Part shown: in pieces, positions 1 through 8,402 of the stretch
Numbering within the stretch: position 1 is the first letter of the stretch
Layout of the letters: every line of letters starts with the position of its first letter
Assembly: GCA_913019975.1 (NCBI GenBank)
Contig: CAJWBH010000008.1
Span: 1-64,000, forward strand
Length of the DNA stretch: 64,000 nt
Origin: Thalassolituus maritimus
GTDB taxonomy: Bacteria > Pseudomonadota > Gammaproteobacteria > Pseudomonadales > Oceanobacteraceae
Direction of reading: 5' to 3'
Notes under the pieces: model-generated
The model's database searches: none
The model's input: only the letters and a program-made list of their open reading frames with translations
Told to the model about the DNA's origin: nothing
Program-made: the position numbers and the translations under genes

Positions 1-21
1 TCGGAGTCAGGCTTTTTCATT

Positions 22-47
22 TGCTGTCCCAAAACTGTGGGACAGCA
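22..47. repeat. Inverted repeat, 10-bp perfect stem
   Basis: TGCTGTCCCA is followed after six bases by its exact complement. The hairpin lies downstream of the small minus-strand gene that ends at 101. It has no T-run on either side, so it is not a classical intrinsic terminator. It could still act as a 3' stabilising hairpin or as the terminator of a gene outside the window. Confidence 0.5.
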
Positions 48-100
48 GTGGCCGGAGGGCTGCTTTCTGGTGCTGCGGCATGGCCAACTTAACCCCGGCA

Positions 101-430
101 TCATGCCATTGGGGTGATGTTCTTTACGTTCTTCGCGGTGAAGTAAGCGAACCCACCGTCGATATCCCCCACCTCGACCCGATTAGGCGCCAGAGGTGAG
201 CTTTTAATCGCTGCAATATACAGCCCCTTGCTCGCGACGAGGTTCTTGTCGACGTCGTTAAAGTGGGGCTGAGAGAATGCAAACGTCTTACGTTCACAAC
301 CTCGTTCTAATGTGAGAATCAGCTGAGCATCTGCAAGATCCGATGCACGTGAAAAGTTTACGTAACTCACCTGATAACTCTGATCGAATTCAAAAAGGTA
401 CTGATCGAGTGTCTGACGGCTGATGCTCAT
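101..430 (-). CDS. Hypothetical protein, 109 aa
   Basis: I do not recognise this protein. It is small, soluble-looking and of mixed composition, with no signal peptide, membrane segment or metal motif. The ATG is preceded on the minus strand by an AGGTAATAAGC stretch that gives a plausible ribosome site. The reading frame has normal amino-acid balance and nothing competes with it on the other strand, which supports a real gene. It stands alone: the next minus-strand gene upstream starts more than 1 kb away, across a 227-base spacer. Function cannot be assigned. Confidence 0.55.
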   Translation of the reverse strand: MSISRQTLDQYLFEFDQSYQVSYVNFSRASDLADAQLILTLERGCERKTFAFSQPHFNDVDKNLVASKGLYIAAIKSSPLAPNRVEVGDIDGGFAYFTAKNVKNITPMA

Positions 431-657
431 GATGCTTATTACCTGTAGCAGTTCTGTCTGTGTACAGTCTTAGGTTTAGCTGGCGCTGAGCGCCTTTTCC
501 ATCGCGGATAACAGAAAACTACACGAAACTTCCGGGTGTCATTTTTCCGTGTTTTCAACATGAATGAAGAGAACAAATGGGAAAGTAAAGGTAGGAATGC
601 TACCAATGACAGGTGTCAAATATCCGTTCTGATTCACACCCTGTTACGCGGCTGAGA

Positions 658-1563
658 TTACCACTCCGCCGCGATGACCTCTAATGCCTGACTTAAATTG
701 GGGTACTGAAAGGTAAATCCACTGGTTAACAGTGCCGTTGGTAAGACTTTTTGCCCCTGCAACAACAACTCAGACATTTCACCGAACACCATGCCCGCTG
801 CAAAGGCTGGCATGGGAAATAGCGTCGGGCGATGCAAGGCGTTGCCGAGCGTGCGAGTGAATTCGCGATTGGTCGCGGGATATGGAGCCGTCATATTCAC
901 TGCACCACTCAAAGAATGCTTAGTGATGAAATCCAGTGCACGGATGTAGTCATCCCTGTGAATCCAGGAGATCACCTGATCACCGGACCCGATAACACCG
1001 CCCAACCCCAGACTGAAGGGCAACCACATCCTTTTCAGCATGCCGCCGTGCTGACCGAGCACGATGCCTGTGCGTAACCAAACGATCCGTTCAGCAATTT
1101 CCTGCAAAGGCTCGACGGCCTGCTCCCAGTCGATGCAGAGATTGGCTGAGAACCCGGTACCAGGCGCAGATGACTCGTTAAACGACGGTGTGGAGCCCGG
1201 AACGCTGCCGTAGTAACCAACCGCAGAACCGGACAACACCAACTCGAAATGTTGCCCGGAAGACTTCGCCCAGCGCACGAGGCTTTCGGTTAAGGTCACA
1301 CGGCTGGCCCTCAGCTCAGCTTTGCGTGAATCACTCCAGCGCTTATCGGCAATGCCCTCCCCGGCAAGATTAACAACCCAGTCGATTTTGTCAGTCACCT
1401 CAGAGAAGTCTTTAACAAAATTAACTTCATTGCCGAGCAGTCTTGCACCTCTGGCCGGGTTACGGGTCAGAACGGTAATTCTGTGTCCGTACGATAGCCA
1501 GTGGGGTACCAGCTTTGAACCAATAAACCCGGTGCCGCCTGTGATCAGGATGTGTTTGCTCAT
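658..1563 (-). CDS. TIGR01777-family NAD(P)-dependent epimerase-like protein (YfcH type)
   Basis: The N-terminus carries the Rossmann dinucleotide motif GGTGFIG (residues 9-15). The protein follows the TIGR01777/YfcH pattern, with a nucleotide-binding domain and a short C-terminal DUF1731-like segment (the last 50 or so residues, with LGNALHRPTLFPMP). Its 301 aa are the usual family length. The start is well supported by AGGAGG about nine bases upstream of the ATG. Substrate and pathway are not established for this family. The gene is 50 bases downstream of the acyl-CoA dehydrogenase on the same strand and may be cotranscribed with it. Confidence 0.85.
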   Translation of the reverse strand: MSKHILITGGTGFIGSKLVPHWLSYGHRITVLTRNPARGARLLGNEVNFVKDFSEVTDKIDWVVNLAGEGIADKRWSDSRKAELRASRVTLTESLVRWAKSSGQHFELVLSGSAVGYYGSVPGSTPSFNESSAPGTGFSANLCIDWEQAVEPLQEIAERIVWLRTGIVLGQHGGMLKRMWLPFSLGLGGVIGSGDQVISWIHRDDYIRALDFITKHSLSGAVNMTAPYPATNREFTRTLGNALHRPTLFPMPAFAAGMVFGEMSELLLQGQKVLPTALLTSGFTFQYPNLSQALEVIAAEW

Positions 1564-1613
1564 GGCTGTATCCTCCTGGCCGCAGTGGCCACCTGGTTTA
1601 CCGTTTCCGCCAA

Positions 1614-3383
1614 TCAGAATTGATCAGCGGTCATGCCCATCAGACTGTCTTTACCCGTTTCGATTTCAGCCAGCAATGACAAAGTCTGCGGTAGTAGCTT
1701 ATGCATGTAGAAAGCAGCAGTCTCTTTCTTAGCGCCATAGAAATCGGTCTCGGTCGACCCGTCTGCCAGTGCCTGCTCTGCGGTTGCCACCATACGGCTC
1801 CAGAAATAAGCAATCGCCGTGAGTGCAAACAGGCGCAGGTATGGCGTTGCAGCAGAGCCTGCCTGCTCGCGGTCACCCATACCGTTCTGCATCAGCCACA
1901 TTGTTGCTTTCTGCAGGCGACCCGTTGCTGCTTTCAGCTCTTCACCGAAAGGTACACCCCCTTCTGTCTTAATGTAGCTATCCAGCATAGCGAAGAAGCT
2001 CTTCACTGCACGGCCACCGGCATGACCCAGCTTACGGCCTACAAGGTCGAGTGCCTGAATACCATTGGTGCCCTCGTAGATACGGGTAATGCGCGAATCA
2101 CGCACGAACTGCTCTACCGGCCAATCCTGAGTAAAACCAGAGCCACCCATGAGCTGAAGACCGTCGTTTGCGCAGAAGAAGCCCTCGTCAGTCAGGAATG
2201 CCTTAACGATAGGTGTGAGCAGCTGCACCATATCATCGGCCTGCTGGCGCTCTTCCTCAGTCGCTGCTTTGTGTGCAATATCGAGCTGCATCGACGTGAA
2301 ATAGGCCAGTGCACGGCCACCCTCGATGGTTGCTTTCTGACGCAGCAACATGCGACGCACATCCGGATGAACGATAATCGGGTCAGCCGCTTTCTCGGGC
2401 GCCTGTGGGCCAGCTAACGAGCGCGATTGCAGACGCTCTTTGGCGAAATCACGAGACACCTGATAAGCCGCTTCAGCAATGCCAAGTCCCTGCAGACCAA
2501 CCATCAGGCGCGCACTGTTCATCATCACGAACATCGCCTGCAGGCCTTTGTGTGGCTCGCCGATCAGCCAACCTTTAGCATCTTCAAAGTTCATCACACA
2601 GGTAGCCGATGCTTTGATACCCATCTTATGCTCAAGACCACCGCAGAACGCCGGGTTACGTGAACCGTCATCCAGGAATTTAGGCACCAGGAACAAAGAA
2701 ATACCTTTAGACCCACCCGGAGCATCGGGCAATTTCGCCAGCACCAGATGCACTATGTTATCCACGAGGTCGTGCTCGCCGCCGGTGATCCAGATTTTGT
2801 TGCCTGTGATGGAATAAGAACCATCCGCTTGCGGTTCAGCTTTGGTACGAATCAGACCAAGGTCAGTACCGCACTGAGGCTCAGTCAGACACATGGTGCC
2901 CGACCATTCGCCGCTGATCAGCTTCGGCAGGTACTTTTCTTTAAGCTCGTCTGAACCATAAGATGTCAGGGCATTAACGGCGCCGTGAGTCAGGCCCGGA
3001 TACATGCCCAAAGATAGGTTGGCAGAGCACACCATCTCTTCAGCCAGAGTATTCAGTGTGTGTGGTAGGCCCTGGCCGCCGTACTCTACCGGGCCGGCAA
3101 GCGCTGTCCAACCAGCTTCAGCGAACTGGCGATAAGCATCGGGGAAGCCCTCTGGGGTTTTGACCGCTTTGGTTTCGGTATCGTAGTGGCAGCCCTCGCG
3201 ATCACCAGACGTATTCAGCGGAGCTAACACGTTCTCAGCCAGTTTGGCCCCCTCAGTCAGCATCGCATCCATAATTTCTCGCGTTGCATCCTCGCATCCC
3301 GGAAGTTCAGGCAAGACAGTGTCGCCGTTCAGTACCTCGTAGAGTACAAACTGCATTTCACGGAGTGGAGCACGATAAGTCAT
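1614..3383 (-). CDS. Acyl-CoA dehydrogenase (AcdA/DmdC-like, long form)
   Basis: This 589-residue protein is a long-form acyl-CoA dehydrogenase. It has an extra N-terminal segment, the flavin-binding motif CLTEPQCGTDLG in the middle domain, and the C-terminal signature RITRIYEGTNGIQ, which carries the catalytic glutamate region. Long forms of this kind include 3-methylmercaptopropionyl-CoA dehydrogenase (DmdC) and general fatty-acyl enzymes, and the substrate cannot be told from sequence. GAGGAA lies before the ATG. The putative promoter (TTGTAC, 17 bp, TATAAC on the minus strand) overlaps the TTRTACAA sites in the divergent intergenic region, so its expression may be tied to the light regulator described at 56-58 kb. 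Confidence 0.9.
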   Translation of the reverse strand: MTYRAPLREMQFVLYEVLNGDTVLPELPGCEDATREIMDAMLTEGAKLAENVLAPLNTSGDREGCHYDTETKAVKTPEGFPDAYRQFAEAGWTALAGPVEYGGQGLPHTLNTLAEEMVCSANLSLGMYPGLTHGAVNALTSYGSDELKEKYLPKLISGEWSGTMCLTEPQCGTDLGLIRTKAEPQADGSYSITGNKIWITGGEHDLVDNIVHLVLAKLPDAPGGSKGISLFLVPKFLDDGSRNPAFCGGLEHKMGIKASATCVMNFEDAKGWLIGEPHKGLQAMFVMMNSARLMVGLQGLGIAEAAYQVSRDFAKERLQSRSLAGPQAPEKAADPIIVHPDVRRMLLRQKATIEGGRALAYFTSMQLDIAHKAATEEERQQADDMVQLLTPIVKAFLTDEGFFCANDGLQLMGGSGFTQDWPVEQFVRDSRITRIYEGTNGIQALDLVGRKLGHAGGRAVKSFFAMLDSYIKTEGGVPFGEELKAATGRLQKATMWLMQNGMGDREQAGSAATPYLRLFALTAIAYFWSRMVATAEQALADGSTETDFYGAKKETAAFYMHKLLPQTLSLLAEIETGKDSLMGMTADQF

Positions 3384-3406
3384 GGTATTTCCTCAATATT
3401 CAATAG

Positions 3407-3500
3407 TTATACGTCAGTTATACACAATAGAATAAATTTGTACAACAGATAAAATACCGCCACAATAACCGAGTGCTTAACCCAGATTGCTTTGTACAAC
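3407..3500. promoter_or_regulatory. Putative LitR-type operator cluster (four TTRTACAA-like sites)
   Basis: Between the divergent acyl-CoA dehydrogenase and FAD-oxidoreductase genes lie TTATACG (3407), TTATACA (3418), TTGTACAA (3438) and TTGTACAA (3492). The hexamers start at 3408, 3419, 3439 and 3493. The motif matches the array before the photolyase operon and the sites before the LitR gene at 57 kb. A minus-strand promoter, GTACAA at 3440-3445 (read TTGTAC) and GTTATA at 3417-3422 (read TATAAC) with 17 bp between, overlaps two sites. A plus-strand -10-like TAAAAT lies at 3450-3455. The regulator assignment is inferred from motif sharing. Confidence 0.55.
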
Positions 3501-3576
3501 TTACGAGCTGCGGGTTAAGAGCTGCGGGGTTACACCTTCAGATCACAGATTAAATGGGCTACCCAGGATCAGAGTT

Positions 3577-4563
3577 ATGAAGAAGATCGCCATTATAGGC
3601 GCAGGCGTTGCTGGACTGACCGCACTCCAGGCACTGAAGCAGCAAGACTGCTCCGTGACTGTTTTTGACAAGTCGAGAGGTTCAGGCGGCCGTCTCTCGA
3701 GCAAAAAATCCGGAGCATCCAGTTGGGACATGGGCGCTCAGTTCATGCGCGCGCACACTAAAGAGTTTAAGGCTCAGCTGAAGGCGTGGGAAACCGACGG
3801 CTGGATCGCACACTGGGATGTTACTCCCTGGTCTATCAACGGTACGCAAAGAACGGCCTCGCCGGATGATGTTGACCGCTATGTCGGCATGCCCCGTATG
3901 ACGGGTCTCAGCCGGAAGCTGCTAGAATCGGCGGATGATTTCATCACGCAAACACGCATTGTCGAGTCCCGGTTTAATAGCGACCAACTCAACTGGTCAC
4001 TGGTCGCTGAAGATGGTTCAGAATTTGGACTGTTCGATGAGCTCATTATCAACACGCCACCACAACAGGCCCTGCCACTCCTGCCAGCAGAATCACCGCT
4101 CATTGAGCAGGTAGACAGTATTCATATGCTGCCTTGCTGGACACTCCTGTACGGATTCGACGAACCACTGGCTTGTGCTTTCGATGCTGCCTTTGTGAAG
4201 TCAGGTCCTATTTCATGGATAGCCAGAAACAACAGCAAACCCGGGCGCGACGCCCGCGAGGCCTGGGTTATTCAAGCAAATCATGAATGGAGCGAACGTA
4301 AAAAAGATGCTCCACGCGAGGAAGTTCAGAAAGAACTGGAAGAAGCCTTCGCTATCGCGACAGGCTGCACTGTAACTCCTACGGATATCTGGCTACATCG
4401 CTGGCTATATTCATTACCCAGCAATGCGCCGGGGCTTGGCGCCCTGCGTGACGAACGACATAATCTCACGTTATGTGGCGACTGGTGTCACAAACCTTCT
4501 GTCGAAGGCGCTTGGCTGAGCGGTCGCGCCGCCGCAAACATTCTCACGGGAAACAAATCATGA
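3577..4563 (+). CDS. FAD-dependent oxidoreductase, renalase-like (COG3380 type)
   Basis: The protein opens with a Rossmann FAD motif, GAGVAG at residues 8-13, followed by an acidic residue at the end of strand two and a GGRLSS flavin-contact motif. It ends with the amine-oxidase-type segment LTLCGDW ... SVEGAWLSGRAAA. Length (328 aa) and layout fit renalase-like bacterial flavoproteins of unknown substrate. I chose the ATG at 3577 because the dinucleotide motif then falls at the usual position; an upstream in-frame start at 3487 would add a 30-residue tail that does not look like protein. It overlaps cbiX by four bases, and the operator cluster at 3407-3500 lies just upstream. Confidence 0.85.
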   Translation: MKKIAIIGAGVAGLTALQALKQQDCSVTVFDKSRGSGGRLSSKKSGASSWDMGAQFMRAHTKEFKAQLKAWETDGWIAHWDVTPWSINGTQRTASPDDVDRYVGMPRMTGLSRKLLESADDFITQTRIVESRFNSDQLNWSLVAEDGSEFGLFDELIINTPPQQALPLLPAESPLIEQVDSIHMLPCWTLLYGFDEPLACAFDAAFVKSGPISWIARNNSKPGRDAREAWVIQANHEWSERKKDAPREEVQKELEEAFAIATGCTVTPTDIWLHRWLYSLPSNAPGLGALRDERHNLTLCGDWCHKPSVEGAWLSGRAAANILTGNKS

Positions 4564-4970
4564 CGGACTCTAGAACCGCCACTCTGTTACTGGCTCATGG
4601 CAGTAGCGACGCTAACTGGCTCGCGCCTTTCTCTAACCTTCTGGCGAATATACGCAAAGGCCTGCAAGGTGAACGGGTAGAGCTTTCTTACATGGAGCTC
4701 GCAGAACCCTCCATGGAAGGACAGATCATCAAGCTTGCTGAAGAAGGCTTCGGCCACATTGATATCATGCCGTTATTTTTCGCTGCCGGACGCCACCTTA
4801 GAAAGGACGTGCCCGGCCAGATCGAAGCTCTGCAGACCACCCTCACCGAACAAGGACTGAAGGTCACCATTGAGCTGCACCCTCCCGTTGGTCTGGAGCC
4901 AGAAGTGACAGATGCTCTGCGTAACATCGTAATAAGGCAGGTCAACTCAGATCCGGCCTCTTCTGAATGA
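4560..4970 (+). CDS. cbiX: CbiX-type sirohydrochlorin chelatase, short form
   Basis: The sequence LLLAHGSSDANW near the N-terminus holds the chelatase histidine, and a second histidine region, PLFFAAGRHLRKDVP, follows in the middle. The 136 aa fit a single-domain CbiX (CbiXS), which inserts cobalt, or iron in siroheme pathways, into sirohydrochlorin. The start at 4560 shares ATGA with the stop of the FAD oxidoreductase, showing translational coupling. An in-frame upstream start at 4473 lies inside the preceding gene and is unlikely. Its placement beside LitR-type operators suggests light- or porphyrin-linked control, but this is inference. Confidence 0.85.
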   Translation: MTDSRTATLLLAHGSSDANWLAPFSNLLANIRKGLQGERVELSYMELAEPSMEGQIIKLAEEGFGHIDIMPLFFAAGRHLRKDVPGQIEALQTTLTEQGLKVTIELHPPVGLEPEVTDALRNIVIRQVNSDPASSE

Positions 4971-4995
4971 TCCTCTACCTGTAATTGCGTATATG

Positions 4996-5017
4996 TTGCA
5001 GCGCTATAGCGCTGCAA
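4996..5017. repeat. Perfect 22-bp palindrome between cbiX and the photolyase operon
   Basis: TTGCAGCGC, TATA and GCGCTGCAA form a perfect palindrome starting 25 bases after the cbiX stop codon. As RNA it would be a 9-bp hairpin with a four-base loop. There is no following T-run, so it is either a non-canonical terminator, a processing hairpin or a protein-binding site. Confidence 0.6.
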
Positions 5018-5050
5018 TACACCACGCCGCTGACCTCTCTGCAGTTCAAG

Positions 5051-5148
5051 TTATACAAAAAATAGATTTCCTGTACAATTTTTATTGACTTGTACAAGAA
5101 ACCCAGCGCAGAATGAACTTATACAAATAACTCCCAGGAGTTGTACAT
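5051..5148 (+). promoter_or_regulatory. Putative LitR-type operator array and promoter of the photolyase operon
   Basis: Five copies of TTRTACAA-like sequence are seen here, with hexamers starting at 5052 (TATACA), 5072 (TGTACA), 5091 (TGTACA), 5120 (TATACA) and 5142 (TGTACA). The distances are 20, 19, 29 and 22 bp, close to whole numbers of helical turns. A candidate promoter is TTGACT at 5085-5090 and CAGAAT at 5109-5114, 18 bp apart, with one operator copy in the spacer. The last copy overlaps the start codon region of the first gene. This is the architecture expected for a cooperative MerR/LitR repressor; binding is inferred. Confidence 0.7.
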
Positions 5149-6118
5149 GGTTTATTCATCCGACGATAAAATCCCTGTAGGCATCAGTGCCTGCCTCACT
5201 GGTCAAGCTGTGCGCTTTAATGGTAGCCACAAGCGATCACGCTTCTGCACCGACGTTCTCAGCGAATACTTCAACCTCCGCCCGATGTGCCCTGAAGTGG
5301 CGATCGGCATGGGCACGCCTCGCGAGCCTATTCGTCTGGTCAGTGACACGCCTGCAGACGAGAGTGTCCGGGCTGTGGGCGTTGACTCACCTGACATCGA
5401 TGTCACTGACGACCTCCGTTCGGAGGCCGTGAAGGTCAGCGATCTCAATCAAGATCTCTGCGGCTTTATATTTATGCAGAAGAGTCCGAGCTGCGGGTTG
5501 TTCGGTGTAAAGCGCTACCTGAAAAATGGTCACCCTGAAGGTAAAGCGTCAGGTATTTTTGCCAGCGAGTTTGCGCGCTTGAATCCACTTCTGCCAATCG
5601 AGGAAGCTGGGCGCTTAAACGATGCAGCGTTACGTGAGAACTTTATGGTCCGCGTGTTCACCTATCGCGATTGGCAGCTGTTCACACAAACGACGGTTAC
5701 CCCCGCGCGACTGATCGATTTCCACTCTCGGTATAAGTACCTGATTATGGCGCACAGCACCGTTCTGTATAAGGATGCGGGCCGTCTGCTCAGTGATTTA
5801 TCCGGTGATATTAATCAGATTGCCGACGAGTACTTCGCGCTCCTGATGACGGCTCTCGCCAAGCCCGCCAGTCGCAAAACGCACACCAATACACTGATGC
5901 ACTTGCAGGGGTATCTGAAAAATCTCATCAGTGCAGCAGATAAAGAAGAGCTGGCGCGGATTATTCTGGAATACCGTCGCGGGATTATTCCTCTCGTCGT
6001 CCCGCTTACTTTGCTGAAGCATCATCTGAACCACCACCAGGAAGCGAACGCCTACGCACGGCAGCAGGTTTATCTGAATCCGCATCCTTATGAACTGGGT
6101 TTGAGGAACACGCTGTGA
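5147..6118 (+). CDS. DUF523 (TudS-like) and DUF1722 fusion protein
   Basis: The N-terminal half (residues about 9-160) is DUF523. It has conserved cysteines in SACLTG (C16), PMCPE (C48) and PSCG (C116), the three positions that hold a [4Fe-4S] cluster in the thiouracil desulfurase TudS. The C-terminal half is DUF1722 (YbgA-like), with the motif SRYKYLIMAHS. The 323-residue fusion is the common form in gammaproteobacteria and often sits beside photolyase genes. I chose ATG 5147 because CCAGGAG ends six bases before it, whereas the in-frame TTG at 5141 directly abuts the ribosome site. It overlaps the LitR gene by GTGA. A thio-nucleobase role is inferred from TudS. Confidence 0.85.
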   Translation: MVYSSDDKIPVGISACLTGQAVRFNGSHKRSRFCTDVLSEYFNLRPMCPEVAIGMGTPREPIRLVSDTPADESVRAVGVDSPDIDVTDDLRSEAVKVSDLNQDLCGFIFMQKSPSCGLFGVKRYLKNGHPEGKASGIFASEFARLNPLLPIEEAGRLNDAALRENFMVRVFTYRDWQLFTQTTVTPARLIDFHSRYKYLIMAHSTVLYKDAGRLLSDLSGDINQIADEYFALLMTALAKPASRKTHTNTLMHLQGYLKNLISAADKEELARIILEYRRGIIPLVVPLTLLKHHLNHHQEANAYARQQVYLNPHPYELGLRNTL

Positions 6119-6972
6119 ATATTGCAGAGTGTGTGGGCTACCCAATACGTGAGTTTGCACGCCTGACCGGGGTCAACCCAGTCACCCTCAGGGCATGGGA
6201 GCGCCGCTACGGCATCATTCAGCCTTTGCGGACGGCTAAAGGTCACCGCTATTACACCGACGATCATGTCACTCAGGTGAAGTCGATCCTGTACTGGCTT
6301 GATCAGGGTTACCCAATTCGTCAGGTAAAGCTATTACTCAACGAGCCGCCGGCCCATCCATCGTCGCCATCTGATGAGTGGGACGACATTAAAAAACGGC
6401 AGCTGGCCGCTGCCCGTGATCTTAATTCCCGGGCGCTGGATGATGAATGGAGTAACGGTCTGGCAAGTTATCCGATGGCCGTTTATTACGAACGCTGTCT
6501 AGTCCCTGTTATTACTGAACTTCAACAAGACAGCAACGGCACTCTGATCCTCAACGCCTATACCCATTTGCTGCAGCGCAAACTCGCACAACTGATACAG
6601 CTCCAACAAAAGCATGCGGAAGGCCCGGGGCTGCTTATGTGCACTAACCACGAACAGGCAGAACTCCATCTTCTTGCCGCATCTTATGCCCTGGGAGCCG
6701 CCGGATTCCGACTTGAGTACTTTGGCGTGAATCTGAATCCGGATGACATACGTATAGTGTCAGACATGCTGGATTTCTCCTGGGTGTGGGCACACGTTCA
6801 CCCGACGGGTCATGACGAACAGGCTTTATGGCAAAGCCTTTCAGAGAAATGCCGGATTCCGGTTTACTTTTCGGGCGCCATCCCCGACGACACAGACGAA
6901 GCACAGGCACTGCAACAACCCATGAGTAAGCAGATACAGACATTCATCCAACACGCCGGAGGCCGCTCATGA
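6115..6972 (+). CDS. MerR/LitR-family regulator, photolyase operon copy
   Basis: Residues 10-75 form a MerR-type winged helix with the LitR/CarH signature (NPVTLRAWERRYG, then RTAKGHRYY). The rest resembles the cobalamin-binding half of LitR/CarH proteins. At 183-188 it reads ELHLLA, so the E and H of the E/DxHxxG cobalamin motif are present but the glycine is replaced by alanine. I see no Wx9EH photolysis motif. It is therefore either a degenerate B12 sensor or a class II LitR that relies on a separate photoreceptor. GTG start, coupled to the preceding gene by GTGA and to phrB by ATGA. The operator array at 5051-5148 suggests autorepression. Confidence 0.85.
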   Translation: MNIAECVGYPIREFARLTGVNPVTLRAWERRYGIIQPLRTAKGHRYYTDDHVTQVKSILYWLDQGYPIRQVKLLLNEPPAHPSSPSDEWDDIKKRQLAAARDLNSRALDDEWSNGLASYPMAVYYERCLVPVITELQQDSNGTLILNAYTHLLQRKLAQLIQLQQKHAEGPGLLMCTNHEQAELHLLAASYALGAAGFRLEYFGVNLNPDDIRIVSDMLDFSWVWAHVHPTGHDEQALWQSLSEKCRIPVYFSGAIPDDTDEAQALQQPMSKQIQTFIQHAGGRS

Positions 6973-8390
6973 CCCGCCTCATGTGGTTCAGAACCGACTT
7001 ACGTGTGCTCGACAATCCGGCACTGATGCACAGCCGCCGAGATGACGAGGAAGCAACGCTGGCTATTTACTTTGCGACAGAAAAGCAGTGGCAGCAGCAC
7101 GATCTGGGAGATCGCAGAACGAACCTGATGAAACAGGCTGCCTGTAACCTCCGGGAATCGCTTGATGGACTTGGAATCCCTTTACTCATCCTGAACAAAG
7201 AAACGTTCAAGGACAGCAGCGAAGCACTGCTGGAGATAATGGAGCGTTTTGATATCTCAGAGCTCAACTACAACCTCGAGTACGAGATAAATGAGCGCCA
7301 TCGGGATATAGAGCTAGGCCAGTGGTGCAAAGCGAATGATGTGCAGGTCAATAAATTCCACGATCAGTGCATCGTCCCGCCGGGTGATCTGAAAACCCAG
7401 AATGATGATCCATATCGTGTGTATTCGCCTTTCCGCAAAGCCTGGCTGCGCCTGAAGAAAGACTACATGGAATCACCTTCGGCCGCTCCGTCGCAGCAGG
7501 ACATGCGCACCATTTCGCATGACATACGCGATTACTGGGCGGAGAAAAGCTGGACGCCGGACTACAACAATGACGCTCTCTGGGACCCAAGTGAAGACGC
7601 CGCACACGAACAACTCAAAGAGTTTCTGGATAAAGATGGCCTTCAGTATCACGAACAGCGCGATATTCCAGAATTAGATGCGACCAGTCGCCTTTCTTTT
7701 TATCTTGCCCTTGGGGTGCTATCGCCACGTCAGTGTATTTACACCGCCTGGCAACAGAACGGGTGTTTACTCAGTGGTGGAGAAACTGGCCTGGACAATT
7801 GGATTAATGAACTCGTCTGGCGTGAATTCTACCGTCACCTGATCGTGGCCTATCCTGAACTATGCAAGCACCGTGCTTTCCGCCCGGATTACGAGAATAT
7901 TCCATGGAGAGACAGCGCTGGAGATTTCGAGCGCTGGTGCAAAGGTGAGACGGGCTACCCTATCGTGGATGCAGCGATGAAGCAGCTGCTGGATCAGGGC
8001 TGGATGCACAACCGTCTACGTATGGTGACAGCAATGTTCCTGACTAAGCACCTGCTGATTGACTGGCACAGAGGCGAGAAATTTTTCAGCCAGCATCTGG
8101 TCGACGCTGATCTTGCTTCAAACAACGGTGGCTGGCAGTGGAGTGCGTCAACAGGCGCAGACGGTGCACCTTACTTCCGCATATTCAATCCTGTGACGCA
8201 ATCTGAACGGTTTGATGAACAAGGGCACTTTATTGCCCGCTACCTGCCAGAACTGAACAGTCTGTCGCCCAAAGCCCGACACTTTCCGGATGAAAAGGCC
8301 CGGAAAGCCAGTGGTTATCCTGAGGCAATCGTAGAGCACAAAGCAGCGCGGCAACGCGCGCTGGACACATTCAAAAGCATGGAGAACTGA
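6969..8390 (+). CDS. phrB: Deoxyribodipyrimidine photolyase (class I CPD photolyase)
   Basis: The enzyme repairs cyclobutane pyrimidine dimers using blue light and FADH-. The N-terminal alpha/beta domain (MWFRTDLRVLDNPAL) binds the antenna cofactor. The C-terminal half carries the FAD/DNA-binding signature: NELVWREFYRHL, TGYPIVDAAMKQL, GWMHNRLRM and NNGGWQWSASTG with the conserved tryptophans, then PYFRIFNP. Its 473 aa match the E. coli enzyme. It starts with ATGA overlap after the LitR-like gene, so repair is coregulated with its own regulator. Confidence 0.97.
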   Translation: MTRLMWFRTDLRVLDNPALMHSRRDDEEATLAIYFATEKQWQQHDLGDRRTNLMKQAACNLRESLDGLGIPLLILNKETFKDSSEALLEIMERFDISELNYNLEYEINERHRDIELGQWCKANDVQVNKFHDQCIVPPGDLKTQNDDPYRVYSPFRKAWLRLKKDYMESPSAAPSQQDMRTISHDIRDYWAEKSWTPDYNNDALWDPSEDAAHEQLKEFLDKDGLQYHEQRDIPELDATSRLSFYLALGVLSPRQCIYTAWQQNGCLLSGGETGLDNWINELVWREFYRHLIVAYPELCKHRAFRPDYENIPWRDSAGDFERWCKGETGYPIVDAAMKQLLDQGWMHNRLRMVTAMFLTKHLLIDWHRGEKFFSQHLVDADLASNNGGWQWSASTGADGAPYFRIFNPVTQSERFDEQGHFIARYLPELNSLSPKARHFPDEKARKASGYPEAIVEHKAARQRALDTFKSMEN

Positions 8391-8402
8391 GGCAAACGCC
8401 CG

